Origin: Woeseiaceae bacterium
Lineage (GTDB): Bacteria; Pseudomonadota; Gammaproteobacteria; Steroidobacterales; Woeseiaceae
NCBI GenBank assembly: GCA_022866645.1
Contig: JALHUQ010000196.1
Coordinates: 1-6,303, forward strand
Direction of reading: 5' to 3'
Length of the DNA: 6,303 bases
Shown here in pieces: positions 1-6,303 of the stretch. The translations under genes were made by a program, and so were the position numbers. The notes beneath the pieces were generated by a model, which was given only the letters and a program-made list of their open reading frames with translations, was not told the origin of the DNA and did not search any database. Position 1 is the first letter of the stretch. Every line of letters begins with the position of its first letter.

Positions 1-717
1 GAGGCGCTTGGGAAGGAAATGTTTCCCGACGAAGAGGGATCAGTCGTCGGTAAGACCGTCTACGTCAACGATAACGATCCAGTGAACATCATCGGTGTTG
101 TTGAGCGATTGCAAGCCCCATGGGCAAGCTGGACGGGAGTGGAGCGATCCATGCTGGTCCCGCAACGACGAACTTCGGAGTTTCAGCGCTACATCATCAG
201 AACAGAGCCGGGCGCTCGCGATGCGCTAATGCCCCAGGTCGAGGAGCTGCTGTCGAACAGCAACAAGAATCGCATCATCCGTGACATGACCACGATGGAG
301 CAGGTTCGCAAACTCGCCTATCTCGGCGATACAGCGATGATCAAGATACTCACATTCGTTGTAATCCTGCTGACGGTCATCACCGGCCTCGGCATCGTCG
401 GGCTGGCCAGTTTTAACGTCAGTCGCCGCACACGACAGATCGGAATTCGTCGCGCGCTGGGTGCCAGCAAGCCGGCAATCGTCCGCTACTTCATGGTTGA
501 AAACCTGGTCGTCAGCGGCATTGGCCTCGCGTTTGGCGGCGTACTTTCGGTTGGGCTCAACGTCGTTATGGTCGAGGCGTTCTCGCTGGAACCACTGGCC
601 TGGTACGTCATTCCGATCGCAATGATTGCTCTGCTGTTGGTTGGCCAGGCCGCGGTAGCGGGGCCTGCAAGAAAAGCCAGCAATATCTCACCGGCGATTG
701 CGACGAGGTCGTCTTAG
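1..717 (+). CDS. ABC transporter permease, MacB/FtsX type (C-terminal part, 5' end outside window)
   Basis: The reading frame is open from base 1 to the TAG at 715-717, giving 238 visible residues. The ATG at 19 is internal, because the preceding codons (EALGKE) continue the same domain, so this is a 5'-truncated gene. The first ~100 residues look like the end of a MacB-type extracytoplasmic domain. They are followed by three hydrophobic membrane segments at roughly 113-139, 168-191 and 200-221. Between the first two lies the hallmark cytoplasmic loop of FtsX-family permeases, RTRQIGIRRALGAS, which contacts the ATPase. The end (PARKASNISPAIATRSS) matches the usual PARRAS..SPAEALR-type tail. 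Such permeases couple cytoplasmic ATP hydrolysis to export or envelope mechanotransmission with a separate or fused ATPase. The substrate cannot be told here, and the ATPase gene is not in the window. The stop overlaps that of the convergent porin-like gene by 4 nt. Confidence 0.93.
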   Translation, partial: EALGKEMFPDEEGSVVGKTVYVNDNDPVNIIGVVERLQAPWASWTGVERSMLVPQRRTSEFQRYIIRTEPGARDALMPQVEELLSNSNKNRIIRDMTTMEQVRKLAYLGDTAMIKILTFVVILLTVITGLGIVGLASFNVSRRTRQIGIRRALGASKPAIVRYFMVENLVVSGIGLAFGGVLSVGLNVVMVEAFSLEPLAWYVIPIAMIALLLVGQAAVAGPARKASNISPAIATRSS

Positions 718-1961
718 AAGCGCACTCTGAGCGTGAGTTGAAATTGACGCTCCGTCGCCATCGGTGCAAGGCCATAGTAGACCCAGCCGTAGTGATGCGT
801 CTTTATGCTCAACCATTCCGTGGCCAGACTGATGGTGTCCGAGTAGCTGTACTGATAGCTCAGCGTCCAGGCGTGGCCATTTTCGGAATTGTCATCTTCC
901 TCAGTTTCATCATTTTGGCTGACGTCGAAATGATCGTAGCGGACGGAGACCCGATGCTGGTCAAACGTTCGGGTTAGCAGAGCAAAGTAAGCGGCGTACT
1001 CGACATCGACTGCGTGCGCGCTATCAATCACTGGGCCCATCACAGTCGATCCTGTCATCCACTGAGTTATCAGCCCGACATCGCCAGGCAATGTTGTCTG
1101 TACGCCGATGTGATTGAATATCGTTTTCCACGCGTACTGGCATTGCTCGATGGCGGTTGGCTCGGCGCGGTTATCGTAGTGCATGGCCCGCACCAGAAGT
1201 TTTTTCCCGAGTTGCCATTCCGCATTGAGGTAGTAGCCGACTTTGTTATCGATTTCCTGGAACGGCTCAACATAGGGGTCCTGCGCTTCGAACATCATGC
1301 CAGGCTGAATCTGCGGCAGCGGCGGCAACGGCAAATCGTCGCTAAAGCGACTTTGACGGTCATGTACCGACCAGCCCTTCCAGGCCAACAGCGATCCTGC
1401 CGGGTCATTGCCGATGAACGCCGCGAGATTGACGGAAAAAGTATGGGCGCCACCCAGACTCGCCGGCCGACGACTGATGGTGAATTCAGCACCTGTTGAG
1501 CGCAGCTCTTCGGCAACCCAGGTGTTGATTGCAGACGAGTTCAGCGTGTAGCGACTGCTCCACCCCGGGTCAACGTTTTCCAGGGAAATTCGCGGATAGA
1601 ATGCACCAAGCTTCAAGCGGTATCGCGCGTCCGACTTCGGTAACGGCCGCCATTCAACATACGCTTGTGTGAAGTCTATCGCGCTGCCCAGATTATCGTC
1701 GTAACCCTCAAGAGCGATGTGCACCTTGAGTGTGTCAGCGACTCGCCCGTTGTAGTCCACGAATGCCCGGTTTAAGACGACACCGTCATCCTGGTAGCGC
1801 AGTTTGCCGACTGATCCTTCCGTCCACGACGGATGACCTGACATTGAAAGATAACCCGCATCAATGCCGAATACCGCTTCATGGCCGTCAACAATTTCGG
1901 CGGCGGTCGCGGTGACCGTCAGAACTGCCAGTAATATTGCGGTCGTTAGTACTCGTCCCAT
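714..1961 (-). CDS. Predicted outer-membrane beta-barrel (porin-like) protein
   Basis: The gene encodes 415 aa. The N-terminus is a good Sec signal peptide (MGRVLTTAILLAVLTVTATAA), with cleavage likely after residue ~21; this supports the ATG at 1961. A GGAA lies 8 nt before that start on the minus strand. The mature protein alternates short amphipathic strands and polar loops throughout, for example LKVHIALEGY, YRLKLGAFYP, VGYYLNAEWQL and HRVSVRYDHFDV. It ends in QFQLTLRVRF, the terminal-Phe beta-signal recognised by the BAM complex. Length and pattern resemble phosphate-selective-porin (OprP/O)-like barrels, but the solute is unknown and I do not assign specificity. A strongly acidic loop sits at ~350-361, and there is one cysteine (Cys274) in the mature chain. 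The gene overlaps the upstream cupredoxin gene by 16 nt, indicating co-transcription and probable translational coupling. Its 3' end overlaps the convergent permease. Membrane location is well supported; the exact family is uncertain. Confidence 0.85.
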   Translation of the reverse strand: MGRVLTTAILLAVLTVTATAAEIVDGHEAVFGIDAGYLSMSGHPSWTEGSVGKLRYQDDGVVLNRAFVDYNGRVADTLKVHIALEGYDDNLGSAIDFTQAYVEWRPLPKSDARYRLKLGAFYPRISLENVDPGWSSRYTLNSSAINTWVAEELRSTGAEFTISRRPASLGGAHTFSVNLAAFIGNDPAGSLLAWKGWSVHDRQSRFSDDLPLPPLPQIQPGMMFEAQDPYVEPFQEIDNKVGYYLNAEWQLGKKLLVRAMHYDNRAEPTAIEQCQYAWKTIFNHIGVQTTLPGDVGLITQWMTGSTVMGPVIDSAHAVDVEYAAYFALLTRTFDQHRVSVRYDHFDVSQNDETEEDDNSENGHAWTLSYQYSYSDTISLATEWLSIKTHHYGWVYYGLAPMATERQFQLTLRVRF

Positions 1962-2611
1962 CCCACCGATTCCGACTGTCCGTCGTGCGGCGGACGCAAT
2001 GATTTTTGGAGTTTGAACGTGACGTCGTCAGCCGGAATCGCGGAAACGCTTTGCACGAGGGGATCGTTTGAATCCCGAATTCGTGGGCTCCAGATATTGA
2101 TCTCGTAGTTGCTCGCTGCATCGTCAACAGACAGTGAGATGCTGCCGTGCTCGTCTGTGAGCCCGAATACAGGCGTGTCAACGACAACAATGTAGCCGAG
2201 CATGTCATCGTGAATATTGCAGCCCAGCGTGACGACGCCGTCATGGGCAAATTCGACCGGCGCAGGAGGCGTGCCCTTGTACAGGGGCAACACGAAATTG
2301 TTCGGCCGCGAAAACGAATAGACGTGATGCGCAACAGCGTCGCTGTTGGGAAAACTAACCAGTGCGCCTTTCTCGACGATCAGGATGTGAGGCACAACTC
2401 GCACGTCGCGTTGATCCATCACTACCGGCTCCGGAGTTTCGCCTGCTGTCGATGGGACACCCGCCTGCTTGATAAAGACGGCAACATTTTGTACCGGCTG
2501 TCCATCGGACCCGACGACTCGGACCTCGATCACGCCGGCCACAGCGACGTTCATCCCCAGAAGGGCGATTAGCGCGCAACAAATATGCCTAGGCAGGAAC
2601 CAGCCGCTCAT
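1946..2611 (-). CDS. Secreted cupredoxin-like protein (often auto-named 'methylamine utilization protein')
   Basis: The gene encodes 221 aa. Residues 1-25 form a signal peptide (positively charged start, ICCALIALLGM core, AVA/G cleavage), so the protein is periplasmic. Residues ~27-60 form a beta-rich lead-in (GVIEVRVVGSDGQPVQNVAV). Residues ~65-146 are a plastocyanin-like domain: MDQRDVRVVPHILIVEKGALV, SFPNSD, the His95-His96 pair in VAHHVYSFS, then LGCNIHDDMLGY with Cys131, His134 and Met137. A His followed by Cys-x2-His-x2-Met is the arrangement of a type 1 blue-copper site, so copper binding and electron transfer or copper sensing is likely. Residues ~147-200 resemble a small carboxypeptidase-regulatory-like beta domain (LTDEHGSISL...YEINIWSPR). 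The name 'methylamine utilization protein' commonly attached to relatives is not supported here, since no mau genes are present. It is first in a two-gene operon with the barrel protein. A GGAA precedes the ATG by 5 nt. Confidence 0.87.
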   Translation of the reverse strand: MSGWFLPRHICCALIALLGMNVAVAGVIEVRVVGSDGQPVQNVAVFIKQAGVPSTAGETPEPVVMDQRDVRVVPHILIVEKGALVSFPNSDAVAHHVYSFSRPNNFVLPLYKGTPPAPVEFAHDGVVTLGCNIHDDMLGYIVVVDTPVFGLTDEHGSISLSVDDAASNYEINIWSPRIRDSNDPLVQSVSAIPADDVTFKLQKSLRPPHDGQSESVGWDEY

Positions 2612-2631
2612 ACGTTTTCCGTTTGGATGCC

Positions 2632-2637
2632 ATTATT
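2632..2637 (-). promoter_or_regulatory. Possible -10 element for the cupredoxin-barrel operon (weak)
   Basis: On the minus strand this reads AATAAT, five of six matches to TATAAT, in a locally A/T-rich patch. It would place the transcription start a little over 10 nt before the cupredoxin ATG. No convincing -35 hexamer lies 16-18 nt upstream, so an activator-dependent promoter or a chance match are both possible. Confidence 0.22.
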
Positions 2638-2691
2638 TTTGCAGTCTAGAGCCGCCATCGGCATGCAACCGTGATCCAACGCACACATCAT

Positions 2692-2717
2692 TTGACAATA
2701 AGCACTTAAACTAGATG
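2692..2717 (+). promoter_or_regulatory. Possible sigma-70-type promoter for the EAL-protein gene (weak)
   Basis: A perfect TTGACA sits at 2692-2697. The best nearby -10-like hexamer is TAGATG at 2712-2717, which shares only part of the TATAAT consensus and is only 14 nt away, shorter than the usual 16-18. The overlapping TGACAA reads TTGTCA on the minus strand, so the -35-like element could serve either direction. The call rests mainly on the exact hexamer and its position in the divergent gap. Confidence 0.25.
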
Positions 2718-2738
2718 AGCCTGCGATTTTTGCAGGCT
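2718..2738 (+). promoter_or_regulatory. Perfect 7-bp inverted repeat (hairpin) ahead of the EAL-protein gene
   Basis: AGCCTGC (2718-2724) and GCAGGCT (2732-2738) are exact reverse complements around a 7-nt loop, gattttt. The stem lies 13 nt before the GGGA ribosome site. No U-run follows directly, so it is not a standard intrinsic terminator. It could be a 5'-leader hairpin, a regulator-binding dyad or chance. The structure is seen; the function is unknown. Confidence 0.4.
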
Positions 2739-2761
2739 ATGCACGGTTTTTGGGACCGACA

Positions 2762-5050
2762 ATGAAATTCCGGACAAGTTTTCGTAGCAAGCTGATGTTG
2801 TTAACCGTCGTCCCCCTGGCGGTCGCACAGATCGTTACGCTATTCGCGGTCATGCGGACCGTCGAAAAGGATGTCGATACGCGCGCACGCGAGTCGCTCA
2901 TCGTCGGCAGTACCGTTGTTGCCGAGTTTCTAGCCAGTCGCGGTGAACAACTGCGAACCAGTGTCGAGGTGCTTGCTGCAGACTTCGGACTCAAGGAAGC
3001 GACAGCTACCCGCGACAAGGCGACGATACTTTCGGTACTCAAAAATCACAGCAAAAGAATCCACGCCGACATGGCGATGCTTGTGGACCTGAAGGGAAAT
3101 ACGGTCGCGAGTACGCTCGACGCAGCAGAGAATCAGTCCGGCGGTGGTCTTGGGATAATTGATGATGCCAGCCATCAAAAGGTCGAGACGACGGCCGTAT
3201 TCGGCGATTCGGCGTTCCACGTATTCGTCGTTCCACTCCGCGCGCCTGTCTCGATTGGTTGGGTTGTTCTTGGGTTTCGCGTCGATCATCTTTTGGAAGA
3301 CCGCCTCGCAAGCCTGACCGGCTTGAAAGTTTCGATAGTACCGACCGAAATGGCTCCCACTCCCGGACTGGTCACCGATGAGCAAACCTTGACCTACAGT
3401 CTGCCATTCGTCAAAGGCGGCTCTGAGTTTTCGGTGATGTTGCAGCGCTCACTTAAGGAAGCCATGTTGCCCTACGTCGAGGCGCGCCGCGGTTTGCTGA
3501 TATTCGCCGGCATACTGTTGTTGTTGGTCGCTTTCGCGGGTGTCATGTTCTCGGCCACCATCGCCCGCCCACTGCGAACACTCGCATCGGCCGCACAGAA
3601 AATGATTTCCGGTAACTACGAAGGCAGCTTGCAGACAGCTTCCGATGATGAGTTTGGCGAGCTTGCCTCGAGCTTCGATTCTATGCGGCTGGCCATATCA
3701 GAACGCGAGCAACGCATTTCGCATCAGGCTTTGCACGATGCTTTGACGGATCTTCCAAACCGCTACAAAGTACTGCAAATTCTGACTACCGCCATCGAAA
3801 GTGCCAGAGACGACCGACGTAGTGTCGCCGTTCTGTCTATCCACCTGTCCCGAATGAATGAAATCTCCTCGACTCTGGGCCACAAGGCGTCGGATGAGCT
3901 GATTATTCAAGCCGCACGACACTTGCGCGTCAACCTTAAGAAAGATGACCTGCTCGGCCGCACGGGAACGAATGAGTTTGTGCTGGTCTTGCCGGGACGG
4001 GACGCTCAGTCTGCGCTGTCCCGTGTCGAACACATTGAACAAATTCTGGCTTCCGGCGTATCGCTCGACAACATTGATGTCGCGCTGCAAACGGTCGTTG
4101 GTATCGCTGAATATCCGGCGCACAGCAGCACGGCCGCTGAACTCTTACGCTACGCCTCCATCGCCAGAACAGAGGCTGAGATGAGTAAGGAGAGGATTCG
4201 GATTTACCAAGCCGGCCACGAGGACGAGTTTGTACGACGATTGCGGGTGGTCAGTGATCTTCGTGGTGCGCTGCGTCGAGAGGAAATAGAGGTCTGGTAC
4301 CAACCGAAGATCTGTCTGCAAGAAGGTCGTGTCTGTGGAGCTGAGGCACTTGTTCGCTGGCCGCATCCTGAATTGGGTTTCCTGTATCCGGACGATTTCA
4401 TTCCTGCCGCTGAACAAGCCGGTTCGATCGTTCATCTGACTCGTTATGTGCTGACGAAGGCCGTCAAGCAATGTCGGGAATGGGCTGATAAAGGGCTCGA
4501 CTTGCACGTGTCGGTCAATTTGTCGGTACGCGACTTGCTCGACGAATACCTGCCGTATCATGTATTACAGATGCTGAAAGAAAACGGCGTAAAACCCGAG
4601 CAACTGACATTGGAAATTACTGAAAGCTCGATTATGGAAGACGTCGCTCGGGCCGTACTCGTACTTGAGTGTCTCCGCGATATCGGTGTGCGTATTTCAA
4701 TGGATGATTTTGGCACGGGACATTCATCACTCGCACAATTGCGAAACATTCCGCTGGATGAGCTGAAAATCGACAAGTCATTTGTAATGACAATTATCAA
4801 CGACGCGCAGAATGAGGCGATCGTGCGAACGACGATCGACCTCGCCCACAGCCTCAATCTGGAGGTTGTTGCTGAGGGCGTCGAAGACGAGGCGACTATG
4901 CGGCGCATCGCGTCGCTGGGTTGCGAACAGGCGCAAGGCTACTACCTCAGCAAGCCGGTTCCGGCAGACGAGTTTCTGCTTTGGGCCGACGCGTTCAAAC
5001 CGATGGTCTTCCACGAGCGACGAAATTCAGACCGGGCTTTCGCCTCCTAG
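2762..5050 (+). CDS. Membrane sensor c-di-GMP phosphodiesterase: periplasmic domain-HAMP-degenerate GGDEF-EAL
   Basis: The protein is 762 aa from the ATG at 2762, which has GGGA 6 nt upstream. A TTG at 2750 would add only four residues and has no better ribosome site. Order: transmembrane helix ~11-31; periplasmic sensor region ~35-240, possibly Cache-like (AMLVDLKGNTVAST); second helix ~244-268; HAMP linker ~268-320; GGDEF domain ~322-486; EAL domain ~498-746. The GGDEF keeps DALTDLPNR, but the signature reads GTNEF (402-406). The DxDxFxxIND region reads HLSRMNEISS, so metal- and GTP-binding residues are lost, and no RxxD inhibitory site is seen. The EAL keeps Glu528 (EALVRW), Asn586 (VNLS), Glu618 (LEITES), Asp648-Asp649 (DDFGTG), Lys669 (LKID), Glu705 (VAEG) and Gln725 (QGYY). 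These are the metal and catalytic set of active c-di-GMP phosphodiesterases. It probably hydrolyses c-di-GMP to pGpG under control of a periplasmic signal. It is divergent from the cupredoxin operon. Confidence 0.94.
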   Translation: MKFRTSFRSKLMLLTVVPLAVAQIVTLFAVMRTVEKDVDTRARESLIVGSTVVAEFLASRGEQLRTSVEVLAADFGLKEATATRDKATILSVLKNHSKRIHADMAMLVDLKGNTVASTLDAAENQSGGGLGIIDDASHQKVETTAVFGDSAFHVFVVPLRAPVSIGWVVLGFRVDHLLEDRLASLTGLKVSIVPTEMAPTPGLVTDEQTLTYSLPFVKGGSEFSVMLQRSLKEAMLPYVEARRGLLIFAGILLLLVAFAGVMFSATIARPLRTLASAAQKMISGNYEGSLQTASDDEFGELASSFDSMRLAISEREQRISHQALHDALTDLPNRYKVLQILTTAIESARDDRRSVAVLSIHLSRMNEISSTLGHKASDELIIQAARHLRVNLKKDDLLGRTGTNEFVLVLPGRDAQSALSRVEHIEQILASGVSLDNIDVALQTVVGIAEYPAHSSTAAELLRYASIARTEAEMSKERIRIYQAGHEDEFVRRLRVVSDLRGALRREEIEVWYQPKICLQEGRVCGAEALVRWPHPELGFLYPDDFIPAAEQAGSIVHLTRYVLTKAVKQCREWADKGLDLHVSVNLSVRDLLDEYLPYHVLQMLKENGVKPEQLTLEITESSIMEDVARAVLVLECLRDIGVRISMDDFGTGHSSLAQLRNIPLDELKIDKSFVMTIINDAQNEAIVRTTIDLAHSLNLEVVAEGVEDEATMRRIASLGCEQAQGYYLSKPVPADEFLLWADAFKPMVFHERRNSDRAFAS

Positions 5051-5051
5051 A

Positions 5052-5081
5052 CGCAGCGCGCTGCGGCTAGCGCAGTTTGTT
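5052..5081 (+). terminator. Palindrome and overlapping hairpin between convergent genes; possible terminator of the EAL-protein gene
   Basis: CGCAGCGCGCTGCG (5052-5065) is a perfect 14-bp palindrome filling almost the whole 16-bp gap between the two stop codons. Its right arm CTGCG (5061-5065) can instead pair with CGCAG at 5071-5075 around the loop gctag. That second hairpin is followed by TTTGTT (5076-5081), which resembles a short intrinsic terminator for plus-strand transcripts. The stem is only 5 bp and the U-tract is broken by G, so termination strength is doubtful. On the minus strand no T-run follows the hairpin. The second hairpin lies over the last codons and stop of the M16 gene. 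Confidence 0.4.
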
Positions 5082-6303
5082 GCCAAACGCATCCCAGACT
5101 TCAACCTCGCCGTAACCTAACGCTCGTATCGGTTCTTCTATTTTTTCCAGTTCGCCAACGATCAACCACGTCAGCTTTCCTGAATCGACGATTTGCCGTG
5201 CGGCCGCGTGCTCGCCTTCAAGGCTGACGGCCGCAATTCGTGTCGCGGATGACTGCGCGTAATCAAAAGGCAAACCGTAGCTGTCGGAGTCAATAATGCT
5301 GCTCAGAAACCCAACGTTGGTCTCGAACGAGCCGGGCAATGATCGCGTTCGATTCAGTTTGATACGGTCGATCTCTTCTGCCGTCGCCGGTCGGGATGAT
5401 ACGAACTCATCAAATTCGCGTTTGATTTCCTGCATGCTTTCCGCCGTCTTGTCGGTCTGCACCTGGCCGCTGGAACTGAAGGTCATATCGCCGCTGGAGT
5501 TGCGGGCGATTCCGGAGTAGTAGCCATAGGACCAGCTCTTGTCCTCGCGCAGATTCATATTCAGCCGCGACTCAAAGCTGCCACCAAAGGCTCTGTTCAT
5601 AATGGACAGCGTGGCCCACGTGTCTGCGTCGTAAGGGCCTATCGCCCTGCCCGCAACGATCGTGCTGGACGCGGCGCCCGGATGATCAACCAGGATTACG
5701 CGACCGCCCGAGGTATCCGTACGGCCAATGTCAGCTCGAGCCGAGCGGTTCTTGGCTTTCCATTTGCCAAAGGCATGGTTGACGGCATTGCTGGCAGTGG
5801 CAAGATCAATATCACCGATCATGTAGACCGTCATATTGTCCGGCGCGATTTCTGCCGCGTGCCAGGCTTCCAGCTTGGCACGGTCAACCTGCTCCACCAG
5901 CTCCGTATTCCAAACCGCGCCCATCGCGCTGTCCGGTCCATAAATGGCACGATCAAACAAGCTGTCAGCGGCCCGCGACGGCGCGTGCTGCAGATTGGAC
6001 AGATACGCTAAAACCCGAGCCTTGATCTTTTCGAGTTCGTCCTCCGGGAAGGTCGGATTGCGGAGCATTTCTTCTGCAAGCTCGAGGGACGGCTCCAGGT
6101 TGCTCTTGAGAATGCGATAGTCCAGAGAACTCCGCTCGACGCCACTGCCGAACCTCCCTTCCATAGCGATTTTGTCCTTGGCCGCCGCCAACTCGTTCGC
6201 GTCGAACTTCCTGGTGCCTTTGTCCATCAGTCCAAAAACGAAGGTCGGCAATCCGGGCGCGTCGGCAGGAGCTGCCATGATTCCAGTATCAATCTGAAAC
6301 GAA
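5067..6303 (-). CDS. M16 family (insulinase/pitrilysin-like) zinc peptidase, C-terminal half; 5' end outside window
   Basis: The frame remains open from the TAG at 5067-5069 to the right edge, with eight more codons (SFQIDTGI) upstream of the ATG at 6278. That ATG is therefore internal and the gene is 5'-truncated here. Numbering from it, residues ~5-140 match the second-half M16 fold (DAPGLPTFVFGLMDKGTRKF, where active first halves carry the HxxEH zinc motif; none is present). Residues ~145-385 match an M16 C-terminal domain: MTVYMIGDIDLATA, FGKWKAK, VILVDHPGAASS, then NRAFGGSFESRLNMNLRED and SWSYGYYS. The last stretches carry Arg244 and Tyr251, the Arg/Tyr pair used for substrate positioning in this family. 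The visible piece is thus probably the non-catalytic half of a ~900-aa two-half peptidase, periplasmic or membrane-attached. A stand-alone zinc-less M16B partner subunit is the alternative. It converges on the EAL gene, 16 bp away. Confidence 0.9.
   Translation of the reverse strand, partial: SFQIDTGIMAAPADAPGLPTFVFGLMDKGTRKFDANELAAAKDKIAMEGRFGSGVERSSLDYRILKSNLEPSLELAEEMLRNPTFPEDELEKIKARVLAYLSNLQHAPSRAADSLFDRAIYGPDSAMGAVWNTELVEQVDRAKLEAWHAAEIAPDNMTVYMIGDIDLATASNAVNHAFGKWKAKNRSARADIGRTDTSGGRVILVDHPGAASSTIVAGRAIGPYDADTWATLSIMNRAFGGSFESRLNMNLREDKSWSYGYYSGIARNSSGDMTFSSSGQVQTDKTAESMQEIKREFDEFVSSRPATAEEIDRIKLNRTRSLPGSFETNVGFLSSIIDSDSYGLPFDYAQSSATRIAAVSLEGEHAAARQIVDSGKLTWLIVGELEKIEEPIRALGYGEVEVWDAFGNKLR

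Noticed and set aside
1014..1499. 161-aa plus-strand open frame opposite the barrel gene
   Set aside because: It lies wholly antisense to a well-supported gene. It has no recognisable domain, signal peptide or convincing ribosome site, and its composition is that of a shadow frame in GC-rich DNA.
2147..2572. 141-aa plus-strand open frame opposite the cupredoxin gene
   Set aside because: It is antisense to a gene with a clear copper-site motif. Its Arg/His/Asp-rich translation has no fold pattern, typical of an opposite-strand artefact.
1946..2611. A role in methylamine oxidation
   Set aside because: The name is inherited from database labels. No methylamine dehydrogenase subunit, amicyanin partner or maturation gene is present, and the neighbours are a barrel protein and a c-di-GMP enzyme.
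2718..2751. Hairpin plus TTTTT near 2747 as an intrinsic terminator
   Set aside because: The T-run begins several bases after the stem rather than directly after it. It lies just before the sensor start codon, where there is no upstream plus-strand gene to terminate.
2750..2761. TTG at 2750 as start of the sensor gene
   Set aside because: It adds four residues (fMet-GPT) with no well-placed ribosome site. The ATG at 2762 has GGGA at a suitable distance and is the better start.
4145..4561. 138-aa minus-strand open frame inside the EAL gene
   Set aside because: It is fully contained in the junction of the GGDEF and EAL domains on the other strand, and no family features are visible.
6276..6278. 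ATG at 6278 as the true start of the M16 gene
   Set aside because: The frame stays open through eight further codons to the window edge and no ribosome site is visible. The protein would start inside a conserved domain, so truncation by the window is the better reading.

Overview
The window looks like chromosomal DNA of a Gram-negative proteobacterium, most probably a gammaproteobacterium. The reasons are a signal-peptide-bearing outer-membrane barrel protein ending in Phe, a periplasmic cupredoxin, a MacB-type permease, an M16 peptidase of the large two-half kind, moderately high GC and dense gene packing. Genus cannot be assigned by eye. No tRNA, rRNA, CRISPR array, insertion sequence or integrase is visible.

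Layout: (1) 1-717, plus strand: the C-terminal part of an ABC transporter permease (MacB/FtsX type), cut by the window's left edge. (2) 714-1961, minus: a 415-aa predicted outer-membrane porin-like barrel whose stop codon overlaps the permease stop. (3) 1946-2611, minus: a 221-aa secreted cupredoxin-like protein, upstream of the porin-like gene and overlapping it by 16 nt, so the two form an operon read 2611 to 714. (4) 2612-2761: a 150-bp divergent intergenic region with a perfect TTGACA hexamer and a 7-bp hairpin. (5) 2762-5050, plus: a 762-aa membrane-bound sensor with periplasmic domain, HAMP, GGDEF and EAL. Its GGDEF domain is badly degenerate and its EAL domain keeps all recognisable catalytic residues. 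(6) 5067-6303, minus: the C-terminal half of an M16 (insulinase/pitrilysin family) peptidase, cut by the right edge. The 16-bp gap before it holds a perfect 14-bp palindrome.

The most interesting unit is the middle one: a predicted c-di-GMP phosphodiesterase transcribed divergently from a periplasmic cupredoxin plus outer-membrane barrel pair. Proteins like this cupredoxin are often auto-named 'methylamine utilization protein', but nothing here belongs to methylamine oxidation. A reasonable hypothesis is a small envelope module in which a periplasmic signal (possibly copper or redox state) is handled by the cupredoxin and barrel and is linked to c-di-GMP turnover. The gene calls and domain assignments are read from sequence. 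The functional link is inference from gene order only.
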